Below are positions 1 through 7,552 of a DNA stretch of 16,342 nt, one piece after another. How positions within the stretch are numbered: position 1 is the first letter of the stretch; each line of letters begins with the position of its first letter. Position numbers and translations under genes: made by a program. The stretch is from NCBI GenBank assembly GCA_964600595.1, contig CAZRKL010000049.1, positions 1 to 16,342 on the forward strand, given 5' to 3'. The stretch is from DAIOEK01 sp964600595. Its GTDB lineage: Bacteria; Chloroflexota; Anaerolineae; Anaerolineales; Anaerolineaceae. Under the pieces are notes generated by a model that did no database searches, was not told the origin of the DNA, and was given only the letters and a program-made list of their open reading frames with translations.

Positions 1-269
1 GGTGTGGGTTGATTGGTTGGAAGTGGGGCAGGTGTGCTCGTAGGTTTGGCTGTTGGCTGGGCATCTGCCAGCATATCTGATCCTGCCGGCTTGATTTCGG
101 GAGTTGGCATTTCGCTAATCGGGTTTATGACAACCCTGAGATAGGTTAATGCCTGATCCACCCGCCATCGGACGCGTTGATTAATGGGAGGTATGGAAAT
201 AAAAACTGCCAGAATTATCAACATGCTGGCCATACCCAGCAAAGCAGATATCCATTTATTCTTGAGCAT
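1..269 (-). CDS. Membrane-anchored extracytoplasmic protein, N-terminal part (cut by window edge)
   Basis: An open reading frame runs from the ATG at 269-267 to the window edge without a stop, giving about 89 residues. It begins MLKNKWISALLGMASM, a short positively charged start followed by a hydrophobic stretch (about residues 7-27) that reads as an uncleaved signal anchor. Next comes an Arg-rich juxtamembrane segment (QRVRWRVDQALTYLR) and then, from about residue 58, a low-complexity linker rich in Pro, Thr and Ala. This is the usual layout of an exported enzyme tethered by a flexible linker; the functional domain lies outside the window. Similar N-termini occur on C39-like cysteine peptidases of Anaerolineae, but that is a recollection of the family and only a guess here. 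It is divergent from miaB, and its -10 box (TGT-TACAAT, 281-276) lies 6 nt upstream of the ATG, which suggests a leaderless message. Reality of the gene is fairly sure; its function is unknown. Confidence 0.7.
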   Translation of the reverse strand, partial: MLKNKWISALLGMASMLIILAVFISIPPINQRVRWRVDQALTYLRVVINPISEMPTPEIKPAGSDMLADAQPTAKPTSTPAPLPTNQPT

Positions 270-275
270 TCAAAA

Positions 276-284
276 ATTGTAACA
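276..284 (-). promoter_or_regulatory. Extended -10 promoter of the membrane-anchored protein gene
   Basis: Read on the minus strand, TGT followed by TACAAT (281-276) forms an extended -10 element. Six bases separate it from the ATG at 269, so the predicted transcription start falls on or next to the A of the start codon. No good -35 hexamer is seen 16-18 nt upstream, as is common for extended -10 promoters. No Shine-Dalgarno sequence can fit between the -10 and the ATG. Confidence 0.5.
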
Positions 285-337
285 TGTTGGATTAAGAAGG
301 AATTAAGAAAATTAGACAATTCTGGTGTGATTACGTC

Positions 338-346
338 TGGTATAAT
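338..346 (+). promoter_or_regulatory. Extended -10 promoter of miaB
   Basis: TGG followed by a consensus TATAAT (341-346) makes a strong extended -10 box. The predicted start of transcription is about 353-354, which is the A of the ATG at 354. This argues for a leaderless miaB message and against the upstream ATG at 345, which overlaps the -10 box itself. No convincing -35 is seen at normal spacing. Confidence 0.6.
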
Positions 347-353
347 GCGCCTG

Positions 354-1682
354 ATGAAATACCATATCTGGACCGAAGGATGTCAAATGAATGTTGCAGA
401 TTCCCTGAGGGTATCTGCAGCTCTGGAAGAATTGGGTTATTCGGAGACCCGGTTGCCTGATGACGCAGATGTGATTATCTTAAATACCTGTGTGGTACGC
501 CAATCTGCTGAAAATAAAGCTTACGGCAGATTAAGCTCACTTAAACCACTGAAGGAAGAAAATCCTGACCTCGTGATTAATTTGATGGGATGTCTGGTCG
601 GAGTTCGACCTGATCCCAGGCTGATTTCTCGATTTCCATACGTGGACGTGTTTTCAGCTCCCTCCGATCCGCTTCCGCTAATTGAATATTTGAGCCAGAA
701 GAAACATCTTTCCCAACAGAAAGCTGAAACGGCGAAACGGTTTGCCATGATGGATGGGGATCTGGTGCTTCCGGGATTCGATCACAGTCGGGATGTATGT
801 GCGTTTCTACCGGTTGTATTGGGATGCTCGCATGCCTGTACATATTGTGTCATTCCGTACCGACGCGGTGTGGAAGAGAGTCGCCCATTCGAGGTTGTGC
901 TGGAGGAAGCACGAAATCTGGTGGATAACGGTGTAAAAGAAATTACCCTGCTCGGGCAAATTGTAGACAGGTACGGGTTGGATTTGCACCCGGGGCAAGA
1001 TCTGCCAGCTTTGTTGCGGGAATTAAACAACCTTCCAAATCTGGAGAGAATCAGGTTCCTCACTTCGCACCCCAACTGGATGACGGATGAATTATTACAG
1101 GCGGTCGCCAATCTTTCCAAAGTTACTCCGCACATTGAAGTCCCTGTGCAGGCAGGTGATAATACAATTCTGGCAAATATGAAACGTGGGTACACCCGCG
1201 AAGACTACATCCAACTCATTCAAAAGATCCGCAGATACTTACCTAATGGATCCATCGCGACAGACATCATAGTGGGTTTCCCCGATGAATCTGAAGAACA
1301 GTTTCAACAAACGTATGATCTATTGGAAGAACTTCGTCTGGATGTAGTTCACCTGGCTAGGTACTCACCCCGTCCCAACACAGTAGCTACCCGGAGGATG
1401 AAAGATAATATTCCGGAAAAAGAAAAGATGCGAAGGTTCAGGTTGTTGGAAAAACAACAGGAACGCATTACCGGCGAAATCAACCAGCAGTATTTGGATC
1501 AGACTGTAGATGTACTTTTCGAAGCAAAAACAAAAAAACGCTGGCGCGGTCGAACGAATACCAATAAATTGGTATTCACCGAATCTCCAGCGGATCTAAG
1601 GGGCAAAGTGGTTCCAATAAAAATATTCTGGACGGGTCCCTGGTCGATGATAGGCGATGTAGTGTCTGTATCTACTAATTAG
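354..1682 (+). CDS. miaB: tRNA-2-methylthio-N6-dimethylallyladenosine synthase (MiaB, methylthiotransferase)
   Basis: MiaB is a cytoplasmic radical SAM enzyme that adds a methylthio group to i6A37 of tRNAs reading UNN codons. From the chosen start (442 residues, near the usual 430-475) the order is an N-terminal MTTase/UPF0004 domain with the three cluster cysteines C10 (GCQMN), C46 (NTCVVR) and C80, then the radical SAM CxxxCxxC motif at C158, C162 and C165 (GCSHACTYC). These are followed by the family stretches RFLTSHP, PVQAGDN and RGYTREDY, and a C-terminal TRAM domain from about residue 380. The reading frame is open back to 177, but ATG 354 is preferred: it aligns with the family N-terminus and lies 7 nt after a consensus -10 box. 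There is no Shine-Dalgarno sequence. The GCMAQ-type motif seen around the third cysteine in many MiaB proteins reads GCLVG here. The 3' end overlaps the convergent nth gene by 8 bp. MtaB or RimO are less likely because the TSHP and TRAM regions read as MiaB. Confidence 0.93.
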   Translation: MKYHIWTEGCQMNVADSLRVSAALEELGYSETRLPDDADVIILNTCVVRQSAENKAYGRLSSLKPLKEENPDLVINLMGCLVGVRPDPRLISRFPYVDVFSAPSDPLPLIEYLSQKKHLSQQKAETAKRFAMMDGDLVLPGFDHSRDVCAFLPVVLGCSHACTYCVIPYRRGVEESRPFEVVLEEARNLVDNGVKEITLLGQIVDRYGLDLHPGQDLPALLRELNNLPNLERIRFLTSHPNWMTDELLQAVANLSKVTPHIEVPVQAGDNTILANMKRGYTREDYIQLIQKIRRYLPNGSIATDIIVGFPDESEEQFQQTYDLLEELRLDVVHLARYSPRPNTVATRRMKDNIPEKEKMRRFRLLEKQQERITGEINQQYLDQTVDVLFEAKTKKRWRGRTNTNKLVFTESPADLRGKVVPIKIFWTGPWSMIGDVVSVSTN

Positions 1683-2367
1683 GTTTTCCCGCAGGCTGGT
1701 TGGCCAGAGGGTAATCGCAAATATCCACTAATGGGCAGTTATTACAATCAGGTTTTCGTGCGTGGCAAATTTCTCTACCCAGGCGAATAATGTTTAGATG
1801 GCACGCATAATATGATTCGGGTGGGAAGAGCGCTTCCATATAAGGATGGGCATCTTCTACGGTCATTTTCTCTGGGCGTAATCCCAGACGTCCGGTGATA
1901 CGGTAAATATGAGTATCCACCGGGAAAGCAGGTTTGCCCAGCGAAAACTGCAGAACTATGGAAGCGGTCTTTGGACCTACCCCCTTGAATCGCATCAACC
2001 AATTTTTAGCTTCTTCCACAGGCAGTTCGGCAAGAAAGTGTAAATTGAGATTTCCGCGCTCGGCAATTATTTCGCGGAGGACCTGTTGGATTCGCGGCCC
2101 TTTCTGATTTGCCAGACCCGCGATCTGGATAGCTGAAATCACTTCAGATACATTTGCATCCGGCAAGTCTTCCCATTGATGGAATTTTGCTTTCAAACGT
2201 TCAAAAGCTATATCCCGATTCCTGTCATTTGTGTTTTGAGAGAGAATGGTCGAAACCAATTCATCCACGGGAGGGAGGGGATTCCTCCAGACAGGCTCGC
2301 CGTAAAATTTGAGCAATCTAATAAGAACAACACCTGCTTTATCTTTAGTTGATTCTACCGGGTCCAT
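1675..2367 (-). CDS. nth: Endonuclease III-like base-excision repair DNA glycosylase/AP lyase
   Basis: This HhH-GPD superfamily enzyme removes oxidised pyrimidines and nicks at abasic sites. The 230-residue product carries the helix-hairpin-helix FKGVGPKTA with the catalytic lysine at K133, the catalytic aspartate D151 in FPVDTHIYRITGRLGL, and a complete C-terminal [4Fe-4S] motif C-x6-C-x2-C-x5-C at C201, C208, C211 and C217. SQNTNDRN near residue 45 matches the family's SQxTxD-type helix. Having both Lys and Asp predicts a bifunctional glycosylase/lyase. The usual LPGVGRKTA reads RFKGVGPKTA, a variant common in endonuclease III homologues outside the Proteobacteria. Its ATG directly abuts the TAG stop of the upstream Asparaginase_II gene (zero spacing), so translation is probably coupled by re-initiation. 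The 3' end overlaps convergent miaB by 8 bp, leaving no room for a terminator between them. Confidence 0.93.
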   Translation of the reverse strand: MDPVESTKDKAGVVLIRLLKFYGEPVWRNPLPPVDELVSTILSQNTNDRNRDIAFERLKAKFHQWEDLPDANVSEVISAIQIAGLANQKGPRIQQVLREIIAERGNLNLHFLAELPVEEAKNWLMRFKGVGPKTASIVLQFSLGKPAFPVDTHIYRITGRLGLRPEKMTVEDAHPYMEALFPPESYYACHLNIIRLGREICHARKPDCNNCPLVDICDYPLANQPAGKPN

Positions 2368-3408
2368 CTAACTTAACCTGAATGCTGCTTTGTATTCTCC
2401 GACAGTTATATTTCGAAAGTTGGTGATTGCCCGGGAAGAAAATGAACCCAGCGCAAAAAGTTCGTCTTGAGTAAGGACTTCCATTTGCTTTAATATTTCC
2501 AGCATTACGAGTGGACGAACCCTGCCATCCAAATCGCCATCAGATATCTTTAAAGCGATACCCAGAGCGGGTGATCCGGGTTTAATGGCATCAGGCAAAA
2601 CTGTCAAAGCTTGATATCCTTCCGCCCCTGTTTTTGTGATCACTTTTTTCCCGGCAATTTCCATTAATTTTGTATCAAATTTACCTGGTCCAGCAATTAC
2701 CCATGGATTTGTGGTCATGCAGGTGATTATCCGCTGACAGGCGGATGCACGGGCAGGATCCATTTTATGTGTCTCAGCCAGCCTGGAATATCCTAGTGCG
2801 GCATTCCTTAAAGGTATCGCAAATGTTGGCACGGAGCAGCCATCAATTCCAATATGCACATTTTTGATTGGAGTGCCGGTAATCTCACTGAAAACAGATA
2901 ATATCTTTCTTTGAACCGGGTGTTGTACATCAGTGTAATTATCCAAAGCATACCCGTGCATTTGGGCGTAAGCCAGCATACCAGTATGTTTACCGGAACA
3001 GTTATGCCTGTTGGGTTTTAGTTGCTCATCCGCCCGAATGATTCGATTCCGGGTAGCTTTATCTGTTGGCGGATGCGTTCCGCACTGAAGATGCGATTCC
3101 TCTATTCCGATTTTTTTCTGGAAGCTGCTGACAACCCTGACGTGTTCATCTGTTCCTGAATGGGATGCGCAAAGAATCGCAACTTCTTCCATGGTGAGAT
3201 GGTAGCGATCTTCTCCGCCCTCTTCCAGAAATGGAATAGCCTGGAATGGCTTTGCGCTAGACCTTAAAAATGTAACCAATTCCGGATTACCCAAATGGGC
3301 AACCAGTTCACCGGATGAATTTACTACAGCTGCTGCGCCATAATGAACAGATTCAACCAGATCTCCCCTGGTTGCTTCAAAGACAGGAATATAATCGGAA
3401 TCTTCCAT
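2368..3408 (-). CDS. L-asparaginase of the Asparaginase_II family (Rhizobium etli type)
   Basis: The 346-residue product belongs to the Asparaginase_II family (PF06089), which is unrelated to E. coli AnsA/AnsB and typified by R. etli inducible asparaginase; it hydrolyses asparagine to aspartate and ammonia. Residues matching those described for the R. etli enzymes are present: a Ser-x-x-Lys pair S50/K53 (in FLRSSAKPFQA), S82 in ASHSGTDEH, the second lysine K259 in KTGAEGYQA, and the two metal-binding cysteines C137 (NCSGKHTG) and C191 (IDGCSVPTFAIPL). No signal peptide is seen, so it should be cytoplasmic. It starts 4 nt after the stop of the metallo-beta-lactamase-fold gene and ends flush against the nth start, placing it in the middle of a tight three-gene unit. 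The family is confident. The substrate is less so, since many bacterial members are untested. Confidence 0.88.
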   Translation of the reverse strand: MEDSDYIPVFEATRGDLVESVHYGAAAVVNSSGELVAHLGNPELVTFLRSSAKPFQAIPFLEEGGEDRYHLTMEEVAILCASHSGTDEHVRVVSSFQKKIGIEESHLQCGTHPPTDKATRNRIIRADEQLKPNRHNCSGKHTGMLAYAQMHGYALDNYTDVQHPVQRKILSVFSEITGTPIKNVHIGIDGCSVPTFAIPLRNAALGYSRLAETHKMDPARASACQRIITCMTTNPWVIAGPGKFDTKLMEIAGKKVITKTGAEGYQALTVLPDAIKPGSPALGIALKISDGDLDGRVRPLVMLEILKQMEVLTQDELFALGSFSSRAITNFRNITVGEYKAAFRLS

Positions 3409-3412
3409 GGAT

Positions 3413-4270
3413 CTAATCTTCGTAATTGTCGGGCAGAATGGAAGGCTCCTGGCAATGCATGTGTGCCAGACCCCAACGGAGACGCTGGCTGTACTCAGTC
3501 AATTTAGTTTGCGGGTAGTTGTAATGCTTAAGCAAGTCGTGGATTATTTTTTCCACCATATCTGCGGGTACTTTATTATCTGGATATTGATTTGTAATAT
3601 TCGATAATCTTTCCAATATTTTTATCTGTGCCCGAACATCTTCGACTGTTACCAGCCCACCTCTTCCGCTGATCAAGAAATAATCCCTGTAGCGCTTGGT
3701 GAGTAATTCTTTGAGATTTGTGATCCAGATGGAAAGGTCAGCATGGCTTAAGAATGGTGGTTGTTCCCTGACCACTGCGTCTCCCAAAAAGAGTACTTTC
3801 TCATCTGGAATATCCACCCAGATGGCGCCCTCATTGGGTCCGGGTCTGTACTCCAAATTGATGGGAAAACTTCCCCATTGAATCTGCATTTTTTCGTTGA
3901 ATGAAATTTCAGGTGGGTTCCAGCGAATTGGTCCAAGGGCTGGGATCATCTCCCACGCGGAGCCAGTTTCCGAATTTTGCGATTTGAAAGTAGTAGGTCT
4001 GTTGCGGAAGGATTGGGTGAGAAGATCATGCCCGACTACGGTACATTCCATACCGCGTGTGCCCATGGTTCTGTCCGGGTGCGCATCCAGATTGATCAGC
4101 AAGCGTTCTATTCCACCACTGATATTTAACAACGAAGCCCGCCATGAGCGAATGTCTTCAGGGCGGATTGGGCTATCAATTAGTATTAATCCATGTGGAG
4201 CATTGATCGCTCCAACAGTAACTCCGTGATAATTCAAGTCAATAAAAATATGGGGGGTAATTTCCTGCAT
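3413..4270 (-). CDS. Metallo-beta-lactamase-fold protein with a degenerate metal site
   Basis: The 285-residue protein has the general layout of an MBL-fold hydrolase: an N-terminal beta sheet (ITPHIFIDLNYHGVTVGAI), the turn LILIDSP near residue 28, the metal-motif region at residues 60-68 and the VLFLGDAVV strand near residue 160. The metal ligands are mostly changed. The canonical HxHxDH reads D62-x-H64-x-D66-R67. The position of the third histidine, usually in GHTPG or GHS, falls in the His-free stretch PGPNEGA (143-149). The bridging aspartate D164 is kept, but the last ligand region reads SGRGG (201-205) rather than PGHG. It may bind one unusual metal or none. A GGAG ribosome binding site lies 5 nt before the ATG. 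It is the first gene of a tight unit with Asparaginase_II and nth, and follows the histidine kinase gene by 39 nt. The reaction cannot be named. Confidence 0.75.
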   Translation of the reverse strand: MQEITPHIFIDLNYHGVTVGAINAPHGLILIDSPIRPEDIRSWRASLLNISGGIERLLINLDAHPDRTMGTRGMECTVVGHDLLTQSFRNRPTTFKSQNSETGSAWEMIPALGPIRWNPPEISFNEKMQIQWGSFPINLEYRPGPNEGAIWVDIPDEKVLFLGDAVVREQPPFLSHADLSIWITNLKELLTKRYRDYFLISGRGGLVTVEDVRAQIKILERLSNITNQYPDNKVPADMVEKIIHDLLKHYNYPQTKLTEYSQRLRWGLAHMHCQEPSILPDNYED

Positions 4271-4309
4271 AAGACTCCATTCGTTTGCATTGTATCATCC
4301 ACTGCATGG

Positions 4310-6370
4310 CTATGCTATGTTTTTCGGAGGCAAAGTAAAATAGAAAGTACTTCCTTCTCCCAGAGTGCTTTCTACCCAGATTTTTCCCCCGTGGCCATTC
4401 ACCGCCAGACGGCAGAATGTTAATCCCAAGCCTAAACCTTTCGTTGGATTTGTTACCTTTAATCGTGAAAACTTTTCAAATATTGCTTCTTTTTCATCAG
4501 AAGGAATGCCAGGACCATTATCCTTGACCCAGAAGAGTGTCATCCCAATATCGTTTGTGGCGCCAATTTCAATTTTGGCATCTTGCGGTGAGAATTTACT
4601 GGCATTTTCAAGAAGATTGACCAATACCCTGCGGATCATATCTGAGTCAACCCAGATGCCTGCAATACCATCTTGAATATTCTCCGTAAGGGTTTGATTT
4701 TTCGTGTCAAGAGCTGGCTGAATTATATCCACCACCTCTTTTACGAGGGCAACCGGATCTACATCTTTTCTATTGGCAATAGATTGACCCGCTTCGAGCC
4801 GGTAGACATCGAGTAGCGAATTCAGGAGACGTTGAATCCGATCGGAAGACCGCATGGCAATATTCAAGAGACTGACGGTTGTTTCATCCCTGTCGGGAGG
4901 AGTCAAAGAACTAAGGATGTCCAGACTCGCAGTAACATTTGCCAATGGCGACCGGAGATCATGATAAACCATGGCAATTAAATCATTTCTCAGTGCATCC
5001 AGATCTATCCGCTCACTGATGTCGCGCAGCAACCATTGAATACTCTTTACACCGCTGAAATTTACCTGACGCGCGGTTACCTCCGCGGGAATTTTTCTGT
5101 TGTTCGCAGTTCGCATCTCAGAATCATATGTGACTGTGATGGTTGGCTCAACCAGCTCAAAGTTCTTCCCGAGTTTTTGCTCGTTTAATGAGATGATCTG
5201 GTCAATTTTCAAGCTGGGAAGATCGTTTCTATTTTGAGCCAGTATCGTAGATGCCTGGCGGTTTGCCTCAAGGATTTTTCCGGTGAAATCTGTAATTAAT
5301 ATTGGATCTATATGATCATCAAAAAGTTCCGCGTAACGCTCTTGCGATGCCTGCAGTTGTTCAAAGTTCTGTGCATTTCGAATTGCTGTGCCGGCGACGC
5401 TGCAAATTGCATTGAGAATAGTTAACGTGTCTGGATCAAACTCTCCGTTTTTTGGATTCATCGCCAGCAAAACGCCGATTATTTGCTCATTGGCTCTTAC
5501 AGGTGCTGCCGCCAAACTGTATACTGAGTAACCGGGATATTGGTCGATTTCCTTGAGGTCTGCAAGCCCGCCGATTACAGATTTTCCAGTTGCGGCAACT
5601 GTCCCCGCAACTCCTTTTCCGACAGTGAGGCGAACCTGTTCAACAAACTGGGAATTCTCTCCCCAGGCGGTTCGAAATTCAATTTCCTTACCATCATTGA
5701 CAATAAATCCCAGCGCGGCAACTTCCACTTCCAGCGCCTGCGTGGTTTGTTCCATTAATAACTTAAGGACTTCTTCCAATTGGAGAGATGAATTTAACGC
5801 CACAGCATTATCAATCAACGCAGACATGATGCGGGAACGTTGTTTGCTATTGCCATATAAACGGGCATTCATTGTGGCTGTTCCGGCAATGTCGGCAATA
5901 GACTGGAGCAGGTTCAATTGCTCCATGGAGAAGAAATCAACCTGTGGATGTACAACAGTTAGTACTCCAACCAGCTTACGATGGGCGAGTAAAGGGACGC
6001 ATAATGCGCTCTTTGCCCCGCTGCGGCTGGTTTCATCGTCCGGGCGCCGAACCCAACGTTCATCCTGCCGGGTATCATTAACCATCACAGCTTTATGGTG
6101 GCGAACCACCCATCCAGCCATACCTTTTTCTAGCGTTTCACGAAGTTGCTGCACTGTGTGCGTGTAGACTTTATCGCCATACATGATTGCTGCATCAATG
6201 GGTTTGTTTTGCTCATTTAATACAACAATACTTGCTCGTTCAGCACCAACATGAAGAACAGCTAACGCCAATATTTTTTTTAGAAGGGGGCGTAGTTCAA
6301 TTTCATTTGCCAGTTCCCGACTGACACTATAAAGAAGTTCTAGAGAAGATCGAGTGATATCTTTTGACAT
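4310..6370 (-). CDS. Soluble sensor histidine kinase, GAF-GAF-PAS-HisKA-HATPase
   Basis: The 686-residue protein has no transmembrane segment, so it should be a cytoplasmic sensor. The order is GAF 1 (about 20-170, with EKGMAGWVVRHHKAVMVND), GAF 2 (about 190-345, with VGKGVAGTVAATGKSV), a PAS domain (about 350-460, with DPILITDFTGKILEAN), HisKA with the phosphoacceptor H470 in MVYHDLRSPLAN, and a HATPase_c domain. The ATPase shows N585/N589 in the N box, DNGPGIP at 617-623 and GLGLGL at 645-650. Both kinase modules look intact. Neither GAF shows a clear chromophore cysteine motif that I can identify, so the ligand is unknown. No response regulator is adjacent on this strand; the OmpR-type regulator 2.2 kb away has its own kinase. 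The gene begins 12 nt after the threonine synthase stop with a GGTGGGTG ribosome binding site, which suggests cotranscription. Confidence 0.9.
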   Translation of the reverse strand: MSKDITRSSLELLYSVSRELANEIELRPLLKKILALAVLHVGAERASIVVLNEQNKPIDAAIMYGDKVYTHTVQQLRETLEKGMAGWVVRHHKAVMVNDTRQDERWVRRPDDETSRSGAKSALCVPLLAHRKLVGVLTVVHPQVDFFSMEQLNLLQSIADIAGTATMNARLYGNSKQRSRIMSALIDNAVALNSSLQLEEVLKLLMEQTTQALEVEVAALGFIVNDGKEIEFRTAWGENSQFVEQVRLTVGKGVAGTVAATGKSVIGGLADLKEIDQYPGYSVYSLAAAPVRANEQIIGVLLAMNPKNGEFDPDTLTILNAICSVAGTAIRNAQNFEQLQASQERYAELFDDHIDPILITDFTGKILEANRQASTILAQNRNDLPSLKIDQIISLNEQKLGKNFELVEPTITVTYDSEMRTANNRKIPAEVTARQVNFSGVKSIQWLLRDISERIDLDALRNDLIAMVYHDLRSPLANVTASLDILSSLTPPDRDETTVSLLNIAMRSSDRIQRLLNSLLDVYRLEAGQSIANRKDVDPVALVKEVVDIIQPALDTKNQTLTENIQDGIAGIWVDSDMIRRVLVNLLENASKFSPQDAKIEIGATNDIGMTLFWVKDNGPGIPSDEKEAIFEKFSRLKVTNPTKGLGLGLTFCRLAVNGHGGKIWVESTLGEGSTFYFTLPPKNIA

Positions 6371-6382
6371 ACACCCACCAAA

Positions 6383-7540
6383 TTAAATGTACTTCAAACC
6401 ACTCGCCGTATTGAACAATACAACTTTGTGACTGTGTTTAATCATACCCTTTTTTAATAATTTCGCAAAACCTGCAAGCGATGCAGCTCCTTCAGGTGAT
6501 GCGAATATCCCTTCTTTTTGACTAATTTCTTTCTGATATTCCATGATCTCTTGCTCACTTACATCGATAGCCAAACCATTGCTTTCCCTCAACACTTTAA
6601 GCACTGTTCTTCCGGCAAACATGGAGGGGACATTCAACCCGGTAGCAACGGTTGAGGGAGAATGCCAATCTTCTACCTGATCTTTATTTTCTCGAAATGC
6701 TTTGACAAGAGGGGCGCATCCGGCAGATTGGACCGAAACGAATCTTGGCAGAGGATCCATCAGCCACCCCATTTCCTTCAATTCAACAAATGCTTTATAC
6801 ATGCCAACAAGTCCTGTTCCGCCGCCTGTTGGGTAGATGATCCATTCGGGCAGACGCCAGTCAAAAAACTCTGTGATTTCAAACCCCAGGGTTTTCTTTC
6901 CCTCCAACCGGTAAGGTTCACGGAATGTGGCCAGATTAAACCAGTTGTTTTTTTCGCAATCGATTTGACATAGTTTACCTGCCTGTTGGATAGTACCATC
7001 CACCAGATGTAGATGGGCTCCAAAATCAATAACTTCACTGCGGTTTGCCTGTGGAGATTGTTTTGGCATATAAATATGCGCTTCTAACCCAGCCCGGGCA
7101 GCGTATGCCGCCAATGCGCCCCCTGCATTTCCTGCAGTAGGTAAACCAATAATTCGGATACCCAGCTCAAGCGCTTTTGAAACCGCAACACATAAACCAC
7201 GCGCTTTAAAGGATGAGCTCGGATTTCTTGCTTCATCTTTCAGATAAACCTGGTCTGTACCCAACTGATACCCAATATTCTTCAGGTGAATTATGGGAGT
7301 GTCTCCCTCTCCCAGAGTTTGTTGATTTGCCTGATGTACTACTGGTAACAACTCCTCCCATCTCCAGATACCCTGTGGGCGGGATGTTATCAATTGAGGT
7401 GTAATTGCTTGAGATAGATGACAAAGACCATAGCTGGCAAAGATTGGCGCATTACAATCAGGACAGAATGTGTTCGGGGTTGCAGCAGAGAAGACCCTGT
7501 TACATTCCCAACATTCCAGATGGGTAATGTAGCTTGTCAT
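6383..7540 (-). CDS. thrC: Threonine synthase (PLP-dependent, with N-terminal zinc-ribbon-like segment)
   Basis: The 385-residue protein is a fold-type II PLP enzyme that should convert O-phosphohomoserine to threonine in the cytoplasm. An N-terminal C-x2-C...C-x2-C pair (C10, C13, C26, C29) forms a small zinc-ribbon-like cap, as in many archaeal and Chloroflexota threonine synthases. The PLP lysine is K112 in NPSSSFKARG. The substrate loop PTAGNAGGALAAYAARAG follows from 134, the phosphate-binding glycine loop PTGGGTGLVG is at 217-226, and FNTASGLKY closes the protein. The usual STGN reads TAGN. A GGAGAG ribosome binding site precedes the ATG, 12 nt after the stop of the acetyltransferase gene. 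The family is certain. A related activity (cysteate synthase or threonine dehydratase-like) cannot be ruled out, but the zinc-ribbon plus GLKY end favours threonine synthase. No other threonine pathway gene is in the window. Confidence 0.88.
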   Translation of the reverse strand: MTSYITHLECWECNRVFSAATPNTFCPDCNAPIFASYGLCHLSQAITPQLITSRPQGIWRWEELLPVVHQANQQTLGEGDTPIIHLKNIGYQLGTDQVYLKDEARNPSSSFKARGLCVAVSKALELGIRIIGLPTAGNAGGALAAYAARAGLEAHIYMPKQSPQANRSEVIDFGAHLHLVDGTIQQAGKLCQIDCEKNNWFNLATFREPYRLEGKKTLGFEITEFFDWRLPEWIIYPTGGGTGLVGMYKAFVELKEMGWLMDPLPRFVSVQSAGCAPLVKAFRENKDQVEDWHSPSTVATGLNVPSMFAGRTVLKVLRESNGLAIDVSEQEIMEYQKEISQKEGIFASPEGAASLAGFAKLLKKGMIKHSHKVVLFNTASGLKYI

Positions 7541-7552
7541 GCCAACTCTCCA

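Noticed and set aside
177..353. Upstream extension of the miaB frame back to 177
   Set aside because: The extra 59 residues do not resemble MiaB, overlap the divergent membrane protein gene, and precede the consensus -10 box at 341-346.
782..1195. 137-codon frame antisense to miaB
   Set aside because: It lies entirely over the conserved radical SAM domain of miaB and has no family features.
5553..6167. 204-codon frame antisense to the GAF histidine kinase
   Set aside because: The opposite strand is a clear multi-domain kinase; this frame has no recognisable domain and is a shadow of its codon pattern.
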